Origin: Carnegiea gigantea
Lineage: Eukaryota > Streptophyta > Magnoliopsida > Caryophyllales > Cactaceae
DNA: 64,000 bases
Direction: 5' to 3'
Assembly: GCA_029747015.1 (NCBI GenBank)
Contig: JAKOGI010000110.1
Coordinates: 527,233-591,232, forward strand
Numbering within the stretch: the first letter of the stretch is position 1; each line of letters starts with the position of its first letter. The position numbers were made by a program, and so were the translations under genes. This document shows positions 49,321 to 60,333 of the stretch, in pieces. The notes beneath the pieces are model-generated. The model saw only the letters and a list, made by a program, of their open reading frames with translations, ran no database searches and was not told the origin of the DNA.

Positions 49321-49558
49321 TGTAAAATGTGAGATTATCAAAAATCAAAGCAAACACAGAGAAGAGAAGAACTGGGAGGTGAGCTTTTTAGCTCCATCCT
49401 CTATATGTTCATTATTTGAAAAGCGGTATTTTTACAGGAAAGGAATGTGAATCATTTATATACACGGACAACTAATTCCTGCTGATGTCTAACAAACTCT
49501 CAACTAATGATGCTGATGTGGCATAGGGAGTTACAAACTTGTAACAGACTCCTCAACA
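49321..49558 (-). repeat. Copia LTR, second copy
   Basis: 238 bp with the same flanking DNA and ATTTC (49316-49320) as at 10394-10636. It therefore arose by duplication of an already occupied site, not by a new insertion. Confidence 0.95.
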
Positions 49559-49566
49559 TCCCCCCC

Positions 49567-51080
49567 TCAAGGCGAAACTGGAGGAGAGTCCAGCAAACCA
49601 AGCCTTGAACAGAGATGATTATGTTGGTACTCACTCAAGGGTTTAGTCATAATGTCTGCCAGCTGATCTCTGGAGCTAACATGAGCTGTTTGCAAAAAAC
49701 CTTCAACAATCTTGTCTCGTGTGTAATGACAATCAATATTGAGGTGTTTGGTATGTTCATGAAAAACGGGGTTGGCTGCAATGTGTTGGGCAGGCCTGTT
49801 GTCACAGTATAGAACAATGGGCAGTGGAGGAGGAATGTAGAGGTCATGTAGAAGATGTGAGATCCATTCCAATTCAGAAACTGTGGTTCACATTGCCCTG
49901 TATTCAGCCTCAGCACTTGATTTTGCTAATGTTTTTTGTTTTTTTTGTTTTCCAGGAAACCAGAGAGCTGCCTAGGAACACACAATAGCCAGTGAGGGAT
50001 CTGGCACTGGGTTTGCAGTTTCCCCAATCTGCATCACTATAAACCGCTACTTGTAGGCTTTCATTTGCAGGATAATACAGTCCTTTGTTGGGGTTACCCT
50101 TCAAATACCTGAGCACATGCATGGCAGGCTGGAAATGACTGTCCCTGGGAGCTTGAATGAACTAACTGCGGTGATGTACAGCATAAGATATGTCAGGTCT
50201 AGTCAATGTCAAATAGAGTAGTCTACCAATGACTCTTCTATATTGCTCAGGATCAGGTAAGGGTTGTCCAGTATCCACAGATAACTTTAAGCCTTTTGGA
50301 AGAGGAAACTTGGCAGGTTTTGCACCTGTCAGGCCAGCATCCATCAGAATATCCAGAACATATTTTCTTTGGTTCAAGAAAGTCCCCTTGGAGGATCTGG
50401 AAATTTCAATCCCAAGAAAATATCTTGCAATGCCCAAGTCTTTAATGGTGAAGGCAGCATGCAAATCCCTTTTAATTTGAGCAATACTAGCAACATCATT
50501 CCCTGTAATCAGAAGATCAACCACATAAACAAGTACAAAGGTGATAAGCCCTTTCTGTAGCCTTGTGAATAGAGAGTAATCACTTTTGGACTGCTTGAAC
50601 CCTTTGGACTGTAAGAATTTTGTAAGCTCCAAATTCCATTGTCTGGGATGCTTGTTTAAGACCATCAAGTGACCTTTGAAGCTTACAAACTTGCCCAGGC
50701 TTTGCCTTTGTATATCCTTCAGGAGGAACCATGTATACTTCTTCATCAAGATAGCCATGCAAAAAAGCATTGTTGATATCAAGTTGATGCAAAGGCCAAC
50801 TCTTAGCAGTAGCAAGAGCTATAAAAATTCTAACTGTGATGAGTTTGGCCACAGGTGAAAAGGTATGTTTGTAGTCTTTGTCTTTCACCTGTTCAAACCC
50901 TCTAATTACTAATCTTGCCTTGTGTCTCTCTACAGAGCCATCTGCCTTGTATTTAGTCTTGTACACCCATTTTGATGTAAGAGCCTTTTTTCCTTGAGGG
51001 AGAGAAGTCAATATCCAAGTATGATTTTGTTCCAATGCTGTCAGTTCATGGTCCATTGCCTTCACCCAATCTGGATATAG
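49567..51080 (-). pseudogene. Copia pol C-terminal part, second copy, up to the Athila junction
   Basis: RNase H and reverse transcriptase of the copia copy. It shares both frameshifts and the YVVD change with 10645-11893. Additional changes are a TAG after HHRS (near 50162) and Asp in SLDGLKQ where the first copy has Tyr. It breaks off after TCTGGATATAG, where Athila-type sequence begins. Confidence 0.93.
50362..51080. repeat. 719 bp direct repeat flanking the Athila insertion, left unit
   Basis: ATTTTCTTTGG...CTGGATATAG of copia. The same 719 bp recur at 62373-63091 and I find no difference between them. The unit to the right continues into the rest of copia, while this one stops at the element. 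Confidence 0.93.
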
Positions 51081-51084
51081 TTTT

Positions 51085-51101
51085 TGGCGCCGTTGCCGGG
51101 G
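51085..51101 (+). other. Athila primer-binding site
   Basis: TGGCGCCGTTGCCGGGG, the primer site typical of Athila elements and complementary to an aspartate tRNA 3' end. Only TTTT separates it from copia sequence. Confidence 0.95.
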
Positions 51102-51171
51102 AGCTTGTTTGTTTTCAACATCGAAAGCGATTTTAAACGCTTGAGATTAGGCTTTTTCCTTTTTCTTTTTC

Positions 51172-54093
51172 TTGTCCCTTTCCCTTTCTTTGCTTCCTTG
51201 CTTGTTTTTATTCTTACTTGAACCTGCTTATGCTTGGTATAGTTTTTGGCTTTGTATGCACAGGCGCAGTCAGGGGAGTCACCATTTGCTTCCCCTGAAT
51301 CCTGAAATCGAAGCCACTGCTCGCAAGCAAAGCGGCGCTAGAAAGAAGAAACAAGCAAAATCTGCGATGGCGGCGCATGACAACCGGGTATTGAGAGACT
51401 ATGCTATGCCTCAATCGTCGGGTATCACCTCTTCTATAGTGAACCCTACGGTCGAGGTCAACAACTTCGAGTTGCGCCCGGCCCTTATCTCGCTGGTGGA
51501 GCGAGATCAATTTGGTGGACACCCTTCAGAAAACCCCAACATGCACCTTCGCAACTTCCTTGCGAAGTGTGATACAATCAAACTGAACGGGGTCTCCACC
51601 GATGCCATCAGACTGAGACTCTTCCCATTTTCTCTACGGGATAGAGCAAGAGATTGGCTCCAAAATGAGGAGCCGAACACCTTTGCCACTTGGGACGCCC
51701 TCTCCAAGGCTTTCCTGAGTAAATACTTCCCCCCTGGGAAGACGGCCAAGCTGAGGGCTGATATCACTTCCTTCGCCCAGATGCACAGTGAATCCTTATA
51801 TGAGGCGTGGGAAAGGTTTAAGAATTTGCAGCGCCAGTGCCCCCATCATGGAGTCCCTGATTGGCTCCTCATCCAGACCTTCTACAACGGTCTGGACCAA
51901 TCCCTCAAAATGTCAATTGATGCTGCTGCTGGGGGTGCACTGATGGGGAAGTCTATCGAGGTGGCCAAGACCCTACTGGAAGACATGGCCGCTAATAACT
52001 ACCACTGGTCCAATGAGAGGGCAGCTCCGAAAAAGGCAAGCGGGGTTTATGGAGTCGACGCTGTGGACTTGCTAGCTAGCAAGGTTGATGCCTTGGCGCA
52101 GCGATTCGACAGGCTTGGTGCTCCTTCAGGGAGTTCAATGGGAAGTCCATCGGGTGCAATGTTTGAGGTCGGGGCATTTTGCGAGGTATGTGGCGTTCAA
52201 GGCCACATTTCTGCTGACTGCCAAACCGCTTTCCCAGGCGCTGAGCAGGCCAATGCAATGCAAACATATGGCCAGCGCCCACAAAACAACCCCTACTCGA
52301 ACACATACAACCCCGGTTGGAGAAATCATCCTAATTTCTCCTACCGCAACAACAACCCCATGTCTCCAAACCCTTCTCAATCTCAACCTCAGCCTCCTGG
52401 TTTCCAATACAGGGCCCCTTATACCCAAGCCCCTCAACAAACACCCCAACAACCTCCCCAACAACAATCCAAGTCCAATCTAGAAAGCCTCATGGAGCGA
52501 TTTATAGCTACCCAAACGAAGACCAATGAGGTACTCAGCGAGTCGGTCAACCAGTTGAACTCAAAGTTTGACTCGATGGCCACTCACCAAAAGATGATGG
52601 ACAACCAGATCGCTCAAATTGCGCAGCAAGTGAACCATTTGTCCAGACCCCAAGGCCACTTACCAGGTCAATCTGAGACCAACCCCAAGGGTCAGATGAA
52701 TGCAATCACATTGCGAAGCGGGAGTGTGTTGGAAGGTCCCCCAATGCCCATGCGGGCAGAACAACATGAGGTTAAAGATGGGGATGAGGTCATCAAGGTA
52801 ACCCCTAGTGATGCTGTGAGTGAGGAGGTTCCGAATGAGAAACCTAAGGAGGTCGCAACAGAAGGTATTACCCCCCAGGCGAAGCCTTACAAACCACCAG
52901 TCCCATATCCCCAGAGGCTAATAAACGCTAGGGAGGAACACAAGTACGGCAAGTTCCTCGAGATGCTTAAAAAGTTCCATATCAACATCCCTTTTCTGGA
53001 GGCCATTACCGACATGCCCTCCTATGCCAAATTCCTGAAAGATTTGCTCTCTAATAAGGGAAAGTTACTCGAAAACGCCATTGTGTCTCTGACTGAAGAG
53101 TGTAGTGCAATTATTCAGAACAAGCTCCCCCCTAAGCTATCAGATCCAGGGAGTTTCTCCATCCCCTGTTCTGTTGGGGGCATAACTATCAGCAGGGCAT
53201 TATGTGACCTTGGGGCCAGTGTGAGCCTCATGCCATTTTCTATTTGTGAGAAGCTGCAAGTGGGTGAGCTAAAACCCACCACTATTTCTTTGCAACTGGC
53301 TGATCGTTCAGTGAAGTATCCCCTTGGCGTCCTTGAGGATGTCCCATTGCAAGTGGGGAAGTTTTTCATCCCATGCGATTTCGTAGTTATGGAGATGGAG
53401 GAAGACTCCCGCATCCCTATCATTCTGGGAAGGCCCTTTTTAGCGACTGCGGGGGCTATGATAGATGTGAAGAACGGCAAGTTAACCCTTCAAGTGGGTG
53501 ATGAGAAGGTAGAATTCAGCTTGCCACAAGCCATGATCTCCCCCATTTCAGGTGACTCTTGCTGCAGAGTCGATGTCTTTGAGCAGGCCCTTAATGAGGA
53601 GGGCAAGATTGGTTCTTTTGCGGAAGACCCCTTAGAGGCTGCTCTACTCGACTGTCATGCCAGTGCCCCGAGCTCGGACGAGAAGGAGGAGTATGCCCAA
53701 CTCCTTGACACATCTACCACCTATTTGCCTAGACGGTCCCATAGAGAGCTCCTCAGTCTAGCAGAGCCAGTCTTCAGGGAGCAAGAGGGGGGCCCCACGA
53801 AGGTCGAATTAAAACCTCTACCTTCCCATCTCAGGTACGCTTTTCTGGACCCTTCCCATCGATGTCCCGTTATTGTCAATGCTAACCTAGATGGTCCCCA
53901 GTTGGAACAACTGTTGGATGTGCTTCGTAAGCATAGGGGTGCCATCGGGTATAGTATTGATGATATTCGAGGACTTAGTCCTACGTTTTGCATGCACCGC
54001 ATCTTTCTCAATGACGGTCACCGCCCCTCTCGACAACCTCAACGTCGATTAAATCCAAACATGCAAGAGGTTGTCAAAAAAGGAAATCCTTAA
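51172..54093 (+). CDS. Athila gag-protease and start of reverse transcriptase
   Basis: The 973-codon frame opens at 51172, but the conserved gag begins near residues 40-66 (PLNPEIEATARK; MAAHDNRVLRD at 51367). The capsid-like region has HLRNFLAKCDTIKLNGV, ARDWLQNEEPNTFATWDAL and RFKNLQRQCPHHGVPDWLL. A CCHC knuckle CEVCGVQGHISADC is near 52186-52230. A Gln/Pro-rich linker follows, then an aspartic protease with ALCDLGASVSLMPF (about residue 677) and IILGRPFLATAGAMIDV. The frame ends at 54093 shortly after entering the polymerase (PNMQEVVKK), because a run of six A has one base too many. Gag packages RNA and the protease matures the polyprotein. Confidence 0.92.
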   Translation: MSLSLSLLPCLFLFLLEPAYAWYSFWLCMHRRSQGSHHLLPLNPEIEATARKQSGARKKKQAKSAMAAHDNRVLRDYAMPQSSGITSSIVNPTVEVNNFELRPALISLVERDQFGGHPSENPNMHLRNFLAKCDTIKLNGVSTDAIRLRLFPFSLRDRARDWLQNEEPNTFATWDALSKAFLSKYFPPGKTAKLRADITSFAQMHSESLYEAWERFKNLQRQCPHHGVPDWLLIQTFYNGLDQSLKMSIDAAAGGALMGKSIEVAKTLLEDMAANNYHWSNERAAPKKASGVYGVDAVDLLASKVDALAQRFDRLGAPSGSSMGSPSGAMFEVGAFCEVCGVQGHISADCQTAFPGAEQANAMQTYGQRPQNNPYSNTYNPGWRNHPNFSYRNNNPMSPNPSQSQPQPPGFQYRAPYTQAPQQTPQQPPQQQSKSNLESLMERFIATQTKTNEVLSESVNQLNSKFDSMATHQKMMDNQIAQIAQQVNHLSRPQGHLPGQSETNPKGQMNAITLRSGSVLEGPPMPMRAEQHEVKDGDEVIKVTPSDAVSEEVPNEKPKEVATEGITPQAKPYKPPVPYPQRLINAREEHKYGKFLEMLKKFHINIPFLEAITDMPSYAKFLKDLLSNKGKLLENAIVSLTEECSAIIQNKLPPKLSDPGSFSIPCSVGGITISRALCDLGASVSLMPFSICEKLQVGELKPTTISLQLADRSVKYPLGVLEDVPLQVGKFFIPCDFVVMEMEEDSRIPIILGRPFLATAGAMIDVKNGKLTLQVGDEKVEFSLPQAMISPISGDSCCRVDVFEQALNEEGKIGSFAEDPLEAALLDCHASAPSSDEKEEYAQLLDTSTTYLPRRSHRELLSLAEPVFREQEGGPTKVELKPLPSHLRYAFLDPSHRCPVIVNANLDGPQLEQLLDVLRKHRGAIGYSIDDIRGLSPTFCMHRIFLNDGHRPSRQPQRRLNPNMQEVVKKGNP

Positions 54094-56702
54094 ACTACTT
54101 GACGCTGGGATTATCTACCCTATCTCTGATAGTGAGTGGGTGAGCCCAGTCCAGGTAGTTCCTAAAAAGGGAGGCATGACTGTTATAAAGAATGAGCGCG
54201 ACGAACTCATTTCTACTAGGACAGTTACCGGGTGGCGAATGTGCATTGATTATCGTCGATTAAATCAAGCCACCCGGAAAGATCATTTCCCTCTTCCCTT
54301 CATTGACCAGATGTTGGAAAGGTTGGCAAGGCACTCTTTTTTCTGTTATCTGGATGGCTATTCGGGGTTCTTTCAAATCCCTATCCATCCTGATGACCAA
54401 GAAAAAAACAACCTTCACGTGCCCGTATGGTACCTTCGCATATCGAAGGATGCCATTCGGTTTATGTAATGCCCCCGCCACCTTTCAACGCTGCATGACT
54501 GCTATATTCTCTGATCTAATAGAGAACATTATGGAGGTGTTTATGGATGACTTCTCCGTCTATGGAGGTACCTATGCCCTTTGTTTGGAAAATTTAACCC
54601 GGGTACTCCATCGATGTGAGGAAGTCAATCTAGTATTGAATTGGGAGAAATGTCACTTTATGGTGCAGGAGGGAGTAGTGTTGGGCCATGTTATATCTGC
54701 CAGGGGCATTGAGGTGGACAGAGCTAAAGTTGAGGTTATCGAGCGATTGCCCCATCCTACTTCGGTAAAGGGAGTGCGGAGTTTCCTTGGTCATGCGGGG
54801 TTTTACCGCCGCTTTATCAAGGATTTCTCCAAGATCGCCAAACCTCTTACTCAGCTGCTCACCAAAGATGCCCCGTTTGTCTTTACTGATGAGTGTCTTG
54901 AGTCTTTTTGCAGGATCAAGCAGGCACTGATTTCCGCCCCTATCATACAACCGCCAGACTGGGACCTCCCATTTGAGGTCATGTGTGACGCCAGCGACCA
55001 TGCGGTAGGGGCCGTTTTGGGGCAAAGGAAGGACAAGAAGCCCGTAGTGATCTACTACGCTAGCAGAACCCTGGACGAGGCCCAACAGCATTATACCACA
55101 ACTGAGAAGGAGTTGCTTGCGGTCGTGTATGCGATCGAGAAGTTCCGCCCCTACCTCCTATGCTCCAAGGTCGTTGTGTACACTGACCACTCTGCACTCA
55201 AGTACCTCCTTCAGAAGAAAGATGCCAAACCCCGTCTTATACGATGGATTCTGCTGCTCCAGGAGTTTGACCTGGAAATTAGGGATAAGGCAGGGGCCGA
55301 AAATGTGGTAGCTGATCATCTCTCCAGGCTCATTGTCGAGAGCCAATGTGCCCCCATTGATGATGCTTTCCCTGACGAGCATCTTTTGGCCCTCTCATCG
55401 ATTGCATCCCCTTGGTTCGCTGATATCGCCAATTACCTGGCCTCGGGAATCGTACCATATGACTTGTCACCTCATCAGAAGAAGAAATTCTTTCATGACA
55501 TCAAGTCCTACTTCTGGGAGGAACCCTTCTTGTATAAGCTATGTAAAGATGGGATTTATAGGCGTTGCCTCCCTGAGGAAGAGGTTCAGAGTGTGATTTC
55601 TCATTGTCACGACTCGCCAAGTGGAGGGCACGCCAGTGCCTCCAAAACTGCAGCCCGAATACTCCAAGCTGGTTTCTTCTGGCCCTCCCTTTTCAAGGCT
55701 GTGTCCACATATGTTCGGTCCTGTGACCGCTGTCAGCGAACCGGGAACCTATCCAGGAAGAATGAAATGCCTCTCAACTTCATTCTGGAAGTGGAGATTT
55801 TTGATGTGTGGGGGATCGACTTCATGGGTCCTTTCCCGTCTTCAAGAGGTAACAAATACATCCTAGTTGCAGTAGACTACGTCTCCAAGTGGGTGGAGGC
55901 GGTGGCTAGCCCCACTAATGACTCCAGGGTCGTGGCGAAACTTTTCAAGAAGATTATATTCCCACGTTTTGGAGTCCCGAGGGTCGTAATTAGTGACAAT
56001 GGCCCTCACTTTGTAGAGAAGAGATTGGAAGCTTTATTGAAGAAATATGGGGTGCATCATAAATTTGGGCTTAGCTATCATCCCCAGACTAGTGGCCAAG
56101 TGGAGATCTCCAATCGTGAAATCAAGGTTATTTTGGAGAAAACAGTCGCACGGTCGCGAAAGGATTGGGTGGATAGGTTAGATGACGCCCTTTGGGCTTA
56201 CCGCACGGCTTTCAAGACTCCAATAGGTACCACCCCCTTTCGCCTTATCTATGGCAAGCCTTGCCACCTCCCTGTGGAATTGGAACATAAGGCTTATTGG
56301 GCCATTAAGTACTTCAATTTTGACTTGAAGTCTGCGGGGGAAAAGCGGCTGTTACAACTGAATGAGCTGGAGGAAATTCGGCTTGATGCCTATGAGAATT
56401 CAAGGCTCTATAAGGAGCGAGTCAAGAGGTGGCATGATCGGTTCATAAACCGGCGAGAGTTTCGGGAAGGCGATTTGGTTCTCTTGTTCAACTCCAGATT
56501 GAAGCTTTTTCCTGGGAAGCTCCGCTCTCGTTGGTCGGGTCCTTTTACCGTGCTCAAAGTCTATCCTTATGGCGCTATTGAGATTGGCACGGAGGCCACG
56601 GGGTCATTCAAGGTAAACGGTTCCCGGCTTAAGCACTACATTGCTGGGGAGCGAATCGAGGGCAAGGTTTCATATGGCTTGCCTACTGCGACAGCTACCT
56701 AG
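54071..56702 (+). pseudogene. Athila pol: reverse transcriptase, RNase H, integrase (two frameshifts)
   Basis: It continues gag-protease after the shift at about 54080. Reverse transcriptase: [25 protein letters not shown] and the catalytic FMDDFSVYG near 54541. A second single-A insertion near 54410 changes frame before [18 protein letters not shown]. RNase [39 protein letters not shown]. Integrase: HHCC zinc finger ([12 protein letters not shown]...CDRCQ), catalytic [18 protein letters not shown] and [12 protein letters not shown], and a C-terminal GPF module ([14 protein letters not shown]). All catalytic residues are present. Only the two homopolymer shifts break the polyprotein, and these could be sequencing errors. 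Confidence 0.92.
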
Positions 56703-56899
56703 GTATCATGCACGGTCAAGCTCGGTGCTCAAAGTCTATCCTTATGGCGCTATTGAGATTGGCACGGAGGCCACGGGGTCATTCAAGGTAAACGGTTCCC
56801 GGCTTAAGCACTACATTGCTGGGGAGCGAATCGAGGGCAAGGTTTCATATGGCTTGCCTACTGCGACAGCTACCTAGGTATCATGCACGGTCAAGCTCG
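56550..56899. repeat. Exact 175 bp tandem duplication at the end of pol
   Basis: 56550-56724 and 56725-56899 are the same sequence, covering the end of integrase ([13 protein letters not shown] to TATAT and the stop) and the bases after it. The second unit repeats the C-terminal 51 codons out of context, downstream of the true stop. Confidence 0.97.
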
Positions 56900-57009
56900 G
56901 GACCTAAAACAAGCGCTTCTTGGGAGGCAACCCAAGTTTTATCGCCTTTCACCAAAAAAAAAAGGTGTAAATTGGAATTTTTGGGAGGTGTGTCAACACT
57001 CTGCATACA

Positions 57010-57154
57010 CACGGCCGTGCAACAGTGACACACGGCCGTGTATCCAGGCCAGTAAGCCCGCACGACCAGACGCACAAACGTGCGTCTCAGCCGTGCGCGA
57101 CAAAGAGGAAAACAAAACACGCACGGTTAACCGTGCGTTGACGCACGACCGTGC
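57010..57154. repeat. Palindrome cluster between Athila pol and ORF3
   Basis: CACGGCCGTG occurs twice (57010-57019 and 57031-57040). Then come ACGCACAAACGTGCGT (57070-57085), the perfect 16 bp palindrome GCACGGTTAACCGTGC (57121-57136) and GCACGACCGTGC (57143-57154). It lies in untranslated sequence. Confidence 0.93.
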
Positions 57155-57950
57155 GCCCCAGTTTTATACCAGCTTCTCTCTCCTCCTCGGCCAGTTTCCC
57201 CTTGCGTTTCTCTCTCCTCCCTCTCGACTCTCCCTCTCCCTTCGGTAATCTCCCTCTGCTCTCTCTCTTTATCCTTCGCCGGCGGCCACTCTCCGACGAC
57301 CGCCGTCGACTCCTGACAACCACCGCCGGCGTCCACAGCCCCGTTGCCTCCAATCTCTCCCACTCTCTTGGCCGTCGCCTCACCACTGTCGGCCGTTCCC
57401 GGTGGCGCCTCGCCGGTCGTCGTCCACCGGCGTTACCACCGGACACCACTCCCTCTCTCTCTTGCGCAGGTACGCATCCCCCTCCCCCCCGCTCTCCCTC
57501 ACTGCCACCCTCCGGCGCACACACCCACGGCCGGCGCCCCCAATTCCGCCGTCCGGCGTCTCTCTTACACAGCCGGGCCCACCTTGGTTTGCACCTAGGG
57601 TTTGCATTTGGGGCTTGTCCTTGCTCGATTTAGTTGTGATTTAGTTGATTCGGGTGGTTGTTTTGGGTAATTTGGGTGATTTGGGTCAATTTCCTTGGTT
57701 GTGTTTTGCCTAATTTGGTCACGCTCATGGTTATTTGGGTTAGTTCAATTTGGTTACCCGTTGGCATTTTTGCGGTTTGTATTTCCGTTTGCGGTTAGTT
57801 CAATTTCCTTGGTTGTGCCTGGGATTTGCTTCGGGTTCTTTGGTTGTCTTGCTTGAATACTTGATTGCATTGGTTTGGTTGATTGGATTGGGCCGCCTTG
57901 CATTGATTTAGTTAGTTGCACTCACTGTCTGCTTGACCCAGAACCTTACC
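57155..57950. other. Athila spacer before ORF3
   Basis: GC- and CT-rich, with CCGCCGGCG words to about 57600, then T/G-rich. No conserved protein. ORFs on both strands reflect composition. It may hold the leader of a spliced or internally initiated ORF3 message (inference). Confidence 0.5.
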
Positions 57951-59267
57951 ATGGCTCCAAAGAAGCGCTTGAAAACCACCGCAGCTTCCACTAGCCGGGC
58001 CTCCACGGCCCGAGGTAACCCCACTCTCCCTCGTAGCCAAAACCCGCATAACATTGTGTTTATGGATGCTGCCCATGCTAGTCGTTATGCTGCGATAGTT
58101 AGCCGTAAGATTTGTGCCCCCAGTTACATTGATATCGACATGTTGCGCACCTTGCAACTTTATGATGACGTGGTGCTTCTCTTGCGTAATTTGGGGTGGG
58201 TTGACTTTATTGCTTTACAAGAACCTGTCTATGAGCGCCTCGTTTGGGAGTTCATGAGTTCTTATGTCGTCGACTTCAAACGTAAGTTTGACGAAGTTCG
58301 GGGATACATTCGCTTCCGCTTGTTTAACCATACGCATGAAATGCATCTTGTACGGTTTAATGAGCTACTGCGCCTGCCTGTTGGGGGTGCCACCTGCCAC
58401 ACCCACCCCGACTACCAGCCCAAACAGTTTTGGACCACCCTCACCTGCTCGGGGCGTCCCTACGAGGCTCGGTCTACCAAGGCCACATGGATTTGTAATC
58501 CAGTAATCCGATATTTTCACCGCCTCCTCGCCAACCATGTCTTCCCCCGCGCCGATAGCCAAAATGGGGTTAGGGCGAGTGAACTTTTCATGATTTGGGC
58601 GGCCTTGCATCGCCGGGCCGTCAATACTGGCGCCTTTATTGCCGACCACCTGCACGAACATGCTAAATCCTCTAAGGTGGTCCTTAGTGACGGCGGTATC
58701 ATCACCGCCTTAGCCACCGCCTTGGGCTATGGCGCCCAGATCGCCTCCTTGCCCATTCTCCATCAGCCCGGCCGTCTTGACTTAGCCACATGCCTTAACA
58801 TGAAACTCTTCACCACTCATGGTGGAGGTGCGTTGTGGCTCAACCACCACGGCCGGGCACTATTTCCCTTCCCCAACCAGCCCAGGACCACTGTTACCAA
58901 CCATGAGAACCTCATCTATGACGATGAGGCGGCCGGTGAGGCTGGGGCCCATTCTGATGACGGCAGCGACCATGGGTCCACTGACGAGGCCGAGGCTCTC
59001 CCTCGGGCTCGCAGTGGTTCGCGGCGTGCCCCTAGCCCTCCTGCCGCAGGCCCCTCTCATCCATCACACCCTTCACCTGCCGGCGCTATGCGTCCTTCGG
59101 TTCTTCAGACGGTTTTAGACCGTCTCGACCAGTTACATGTCCAGAACCAGGAAATCCTTCGCAACCAGCACCACATGGCCCACCTGGTTCAATATGCTTA
59201 TGAGACCCATAACTGGCCCTATCCGCCCCCTGCCTGGCGGCCGCGAGGACCCCCCGGGCCTTCTTGA
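57951..59267 (+). CDS. Athila third ORF (ATHILA ORF-1 family, function unknown)
   Basis: 438 residues from MAPKKRLKTT, chosen over an upstream Met (57933) because ACCATGG is the better start context. A basic N-terminus is followed by a conserved globular part (FMDAAHASRYAAIVSRKI, FMSSYVVDFKRKF, FRLFNHTHEMHLVRFNELL, SELFMIWAALHRR). Then come an acidic stretch (YDDEAAGEAGAHSDDGSD), a Pro/Ser/Arg-rich linker and a coiled segment near the end (VLDRLDQLHVQNQEILRNQ). Athila elements carry such an ORF in the position of an envelope gene. I see no signal peptide or transmembrane helix here, so an envelope role is not supported. The frame is intact. Confidence 0.8.
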   Translation: MAPKKRLKTTAASTSRASTARGNPTLPRSQNPHNIVFMDAAHASRYAAIVSRKICAPSYIDIDMLRTLQLYDDVVLLLRNLGWVDFIALQEPVYERLVWEFMSSYVVDFKRKFDEVRGYIRFRLFNHTHEMHLVRFNELLRLPVGGATCHTHPDYQPKQFWTTLTCSGRPYEARSTKATWICNPVIRYFHRLLANHVFPRADSQNGVRASELFMIWAALHRRAVNTGAFIADHLHEHAKSSKVVLSDGGIITALATALGYGAQIASLPILHQPGRLDLATCLNMKLFTTHGGGALWLNHHGRALFPFPNQPRTTVTNHENLIYDDEAAGEAGAHSDDGSDHGSTDEAEALPRARSGSRRAPSPPAAGPSHPSHPSPAGAMRPSVLQTVLDRLDQLHVQNQEILRNQHHMAHLVQYAYETHNWPYPPPAWRPRGPPGPS

Positions 59268-60283
59268 CTGTCCTTTCCCTCCTCTCTCCCTTCCTTTTCT
59301 TTCATTGCGGACAATGACCGGCTCTAGTAGGGGGGGAGCGCGAGTCCGTTGCTTGTATATAGGTAGTTGCATTTTCTTTTTATTTTCCTTTCACATGCCT
59401 ATAGCATAGTGCATTTAGCATAGGTATTTGCATCGCAAGGATGACTTGGAGAGTTGGATGCGCGCAAACCTACGAGGTAATCTCTAACCCTTCCTCTCTT
59501 CCTTTTCCCTTGTATTTTTATTGCTTTCGTAGCTAGTTTTACGCTTCCTTTACCCCCCCCCAAAAAAAAAAAAAACCCTTTGAAAACCCCCTCTTATGAT
59601 GATAATCAAGGCGATAAGGATCAGTTGGATGATATGGTTGTGCATACTTGTGGATTCTTTTGCGGTAAAATGCTTTCGACTGATGATTTGAGAAATGTTT
59701 TGACCTCGTTGCTTGATTCGCATCCCTAATTGCCTTTGAAACCCCCTCACCATGATTGACTATTCTATTTAAGTAGGATATCCTTGGGGTCGATTGTGTT
59801 GTTTGGTAGTATAAACCGTGAGACTTTGAGCTTATAGACTAATCTATCATTTTAGTCTCATTTTCCTTTCATGTGTGTCTCTTCTACGATTACATCTCTA
59901 GAACTTGTTGGAATTCTCTTTGAAATCGCATCTAGCATGTGTATAACGACTGAATGATAGAGGCATTCATTTCTTTTTGAACTACATAGCCAAACTGCCA
60001 CCTGTGCTGGTATGTTTACCCTTTGCTTGCCCTTTCGAGCCTTACCCGTTTTTGTTGAGAACCTTTTATTGCTAGCCTTTGGCCCAAACATATCTCCTAC
60101 CTTCAAGCCAAGGCCAGTAGAGCAACACGTCACTGTTTTGTGGGTACTTTTTGGGATATTGTTGTGGCTCCTGTGGCGTGTAATGGGGATGTATCATGGT
60201 TATCATTCGCGAAGCGTGCCTATTTTGTTGTTGTGCGTCCCTTTCAAAAAAAAAAAAAAAAAAGGGGACAGAAAATTTTTTTC

Positions 60284-60333
<50 letters not shown>

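Noticed and set aside
51081..51171. The copia-Athila joint as an ordinary LTR border
   Set aside because: The sequence before the primer site is copia reverse transcriptase, not LTR, and does not match the element's own 3' LTR.
57087..57644. Several overlapping ORFs on both strands in the Athila spacer
   Set aside because: The GC/CT-rich composition removes stop codons in several frames. There is no similarity to known proteins and no conserved start.
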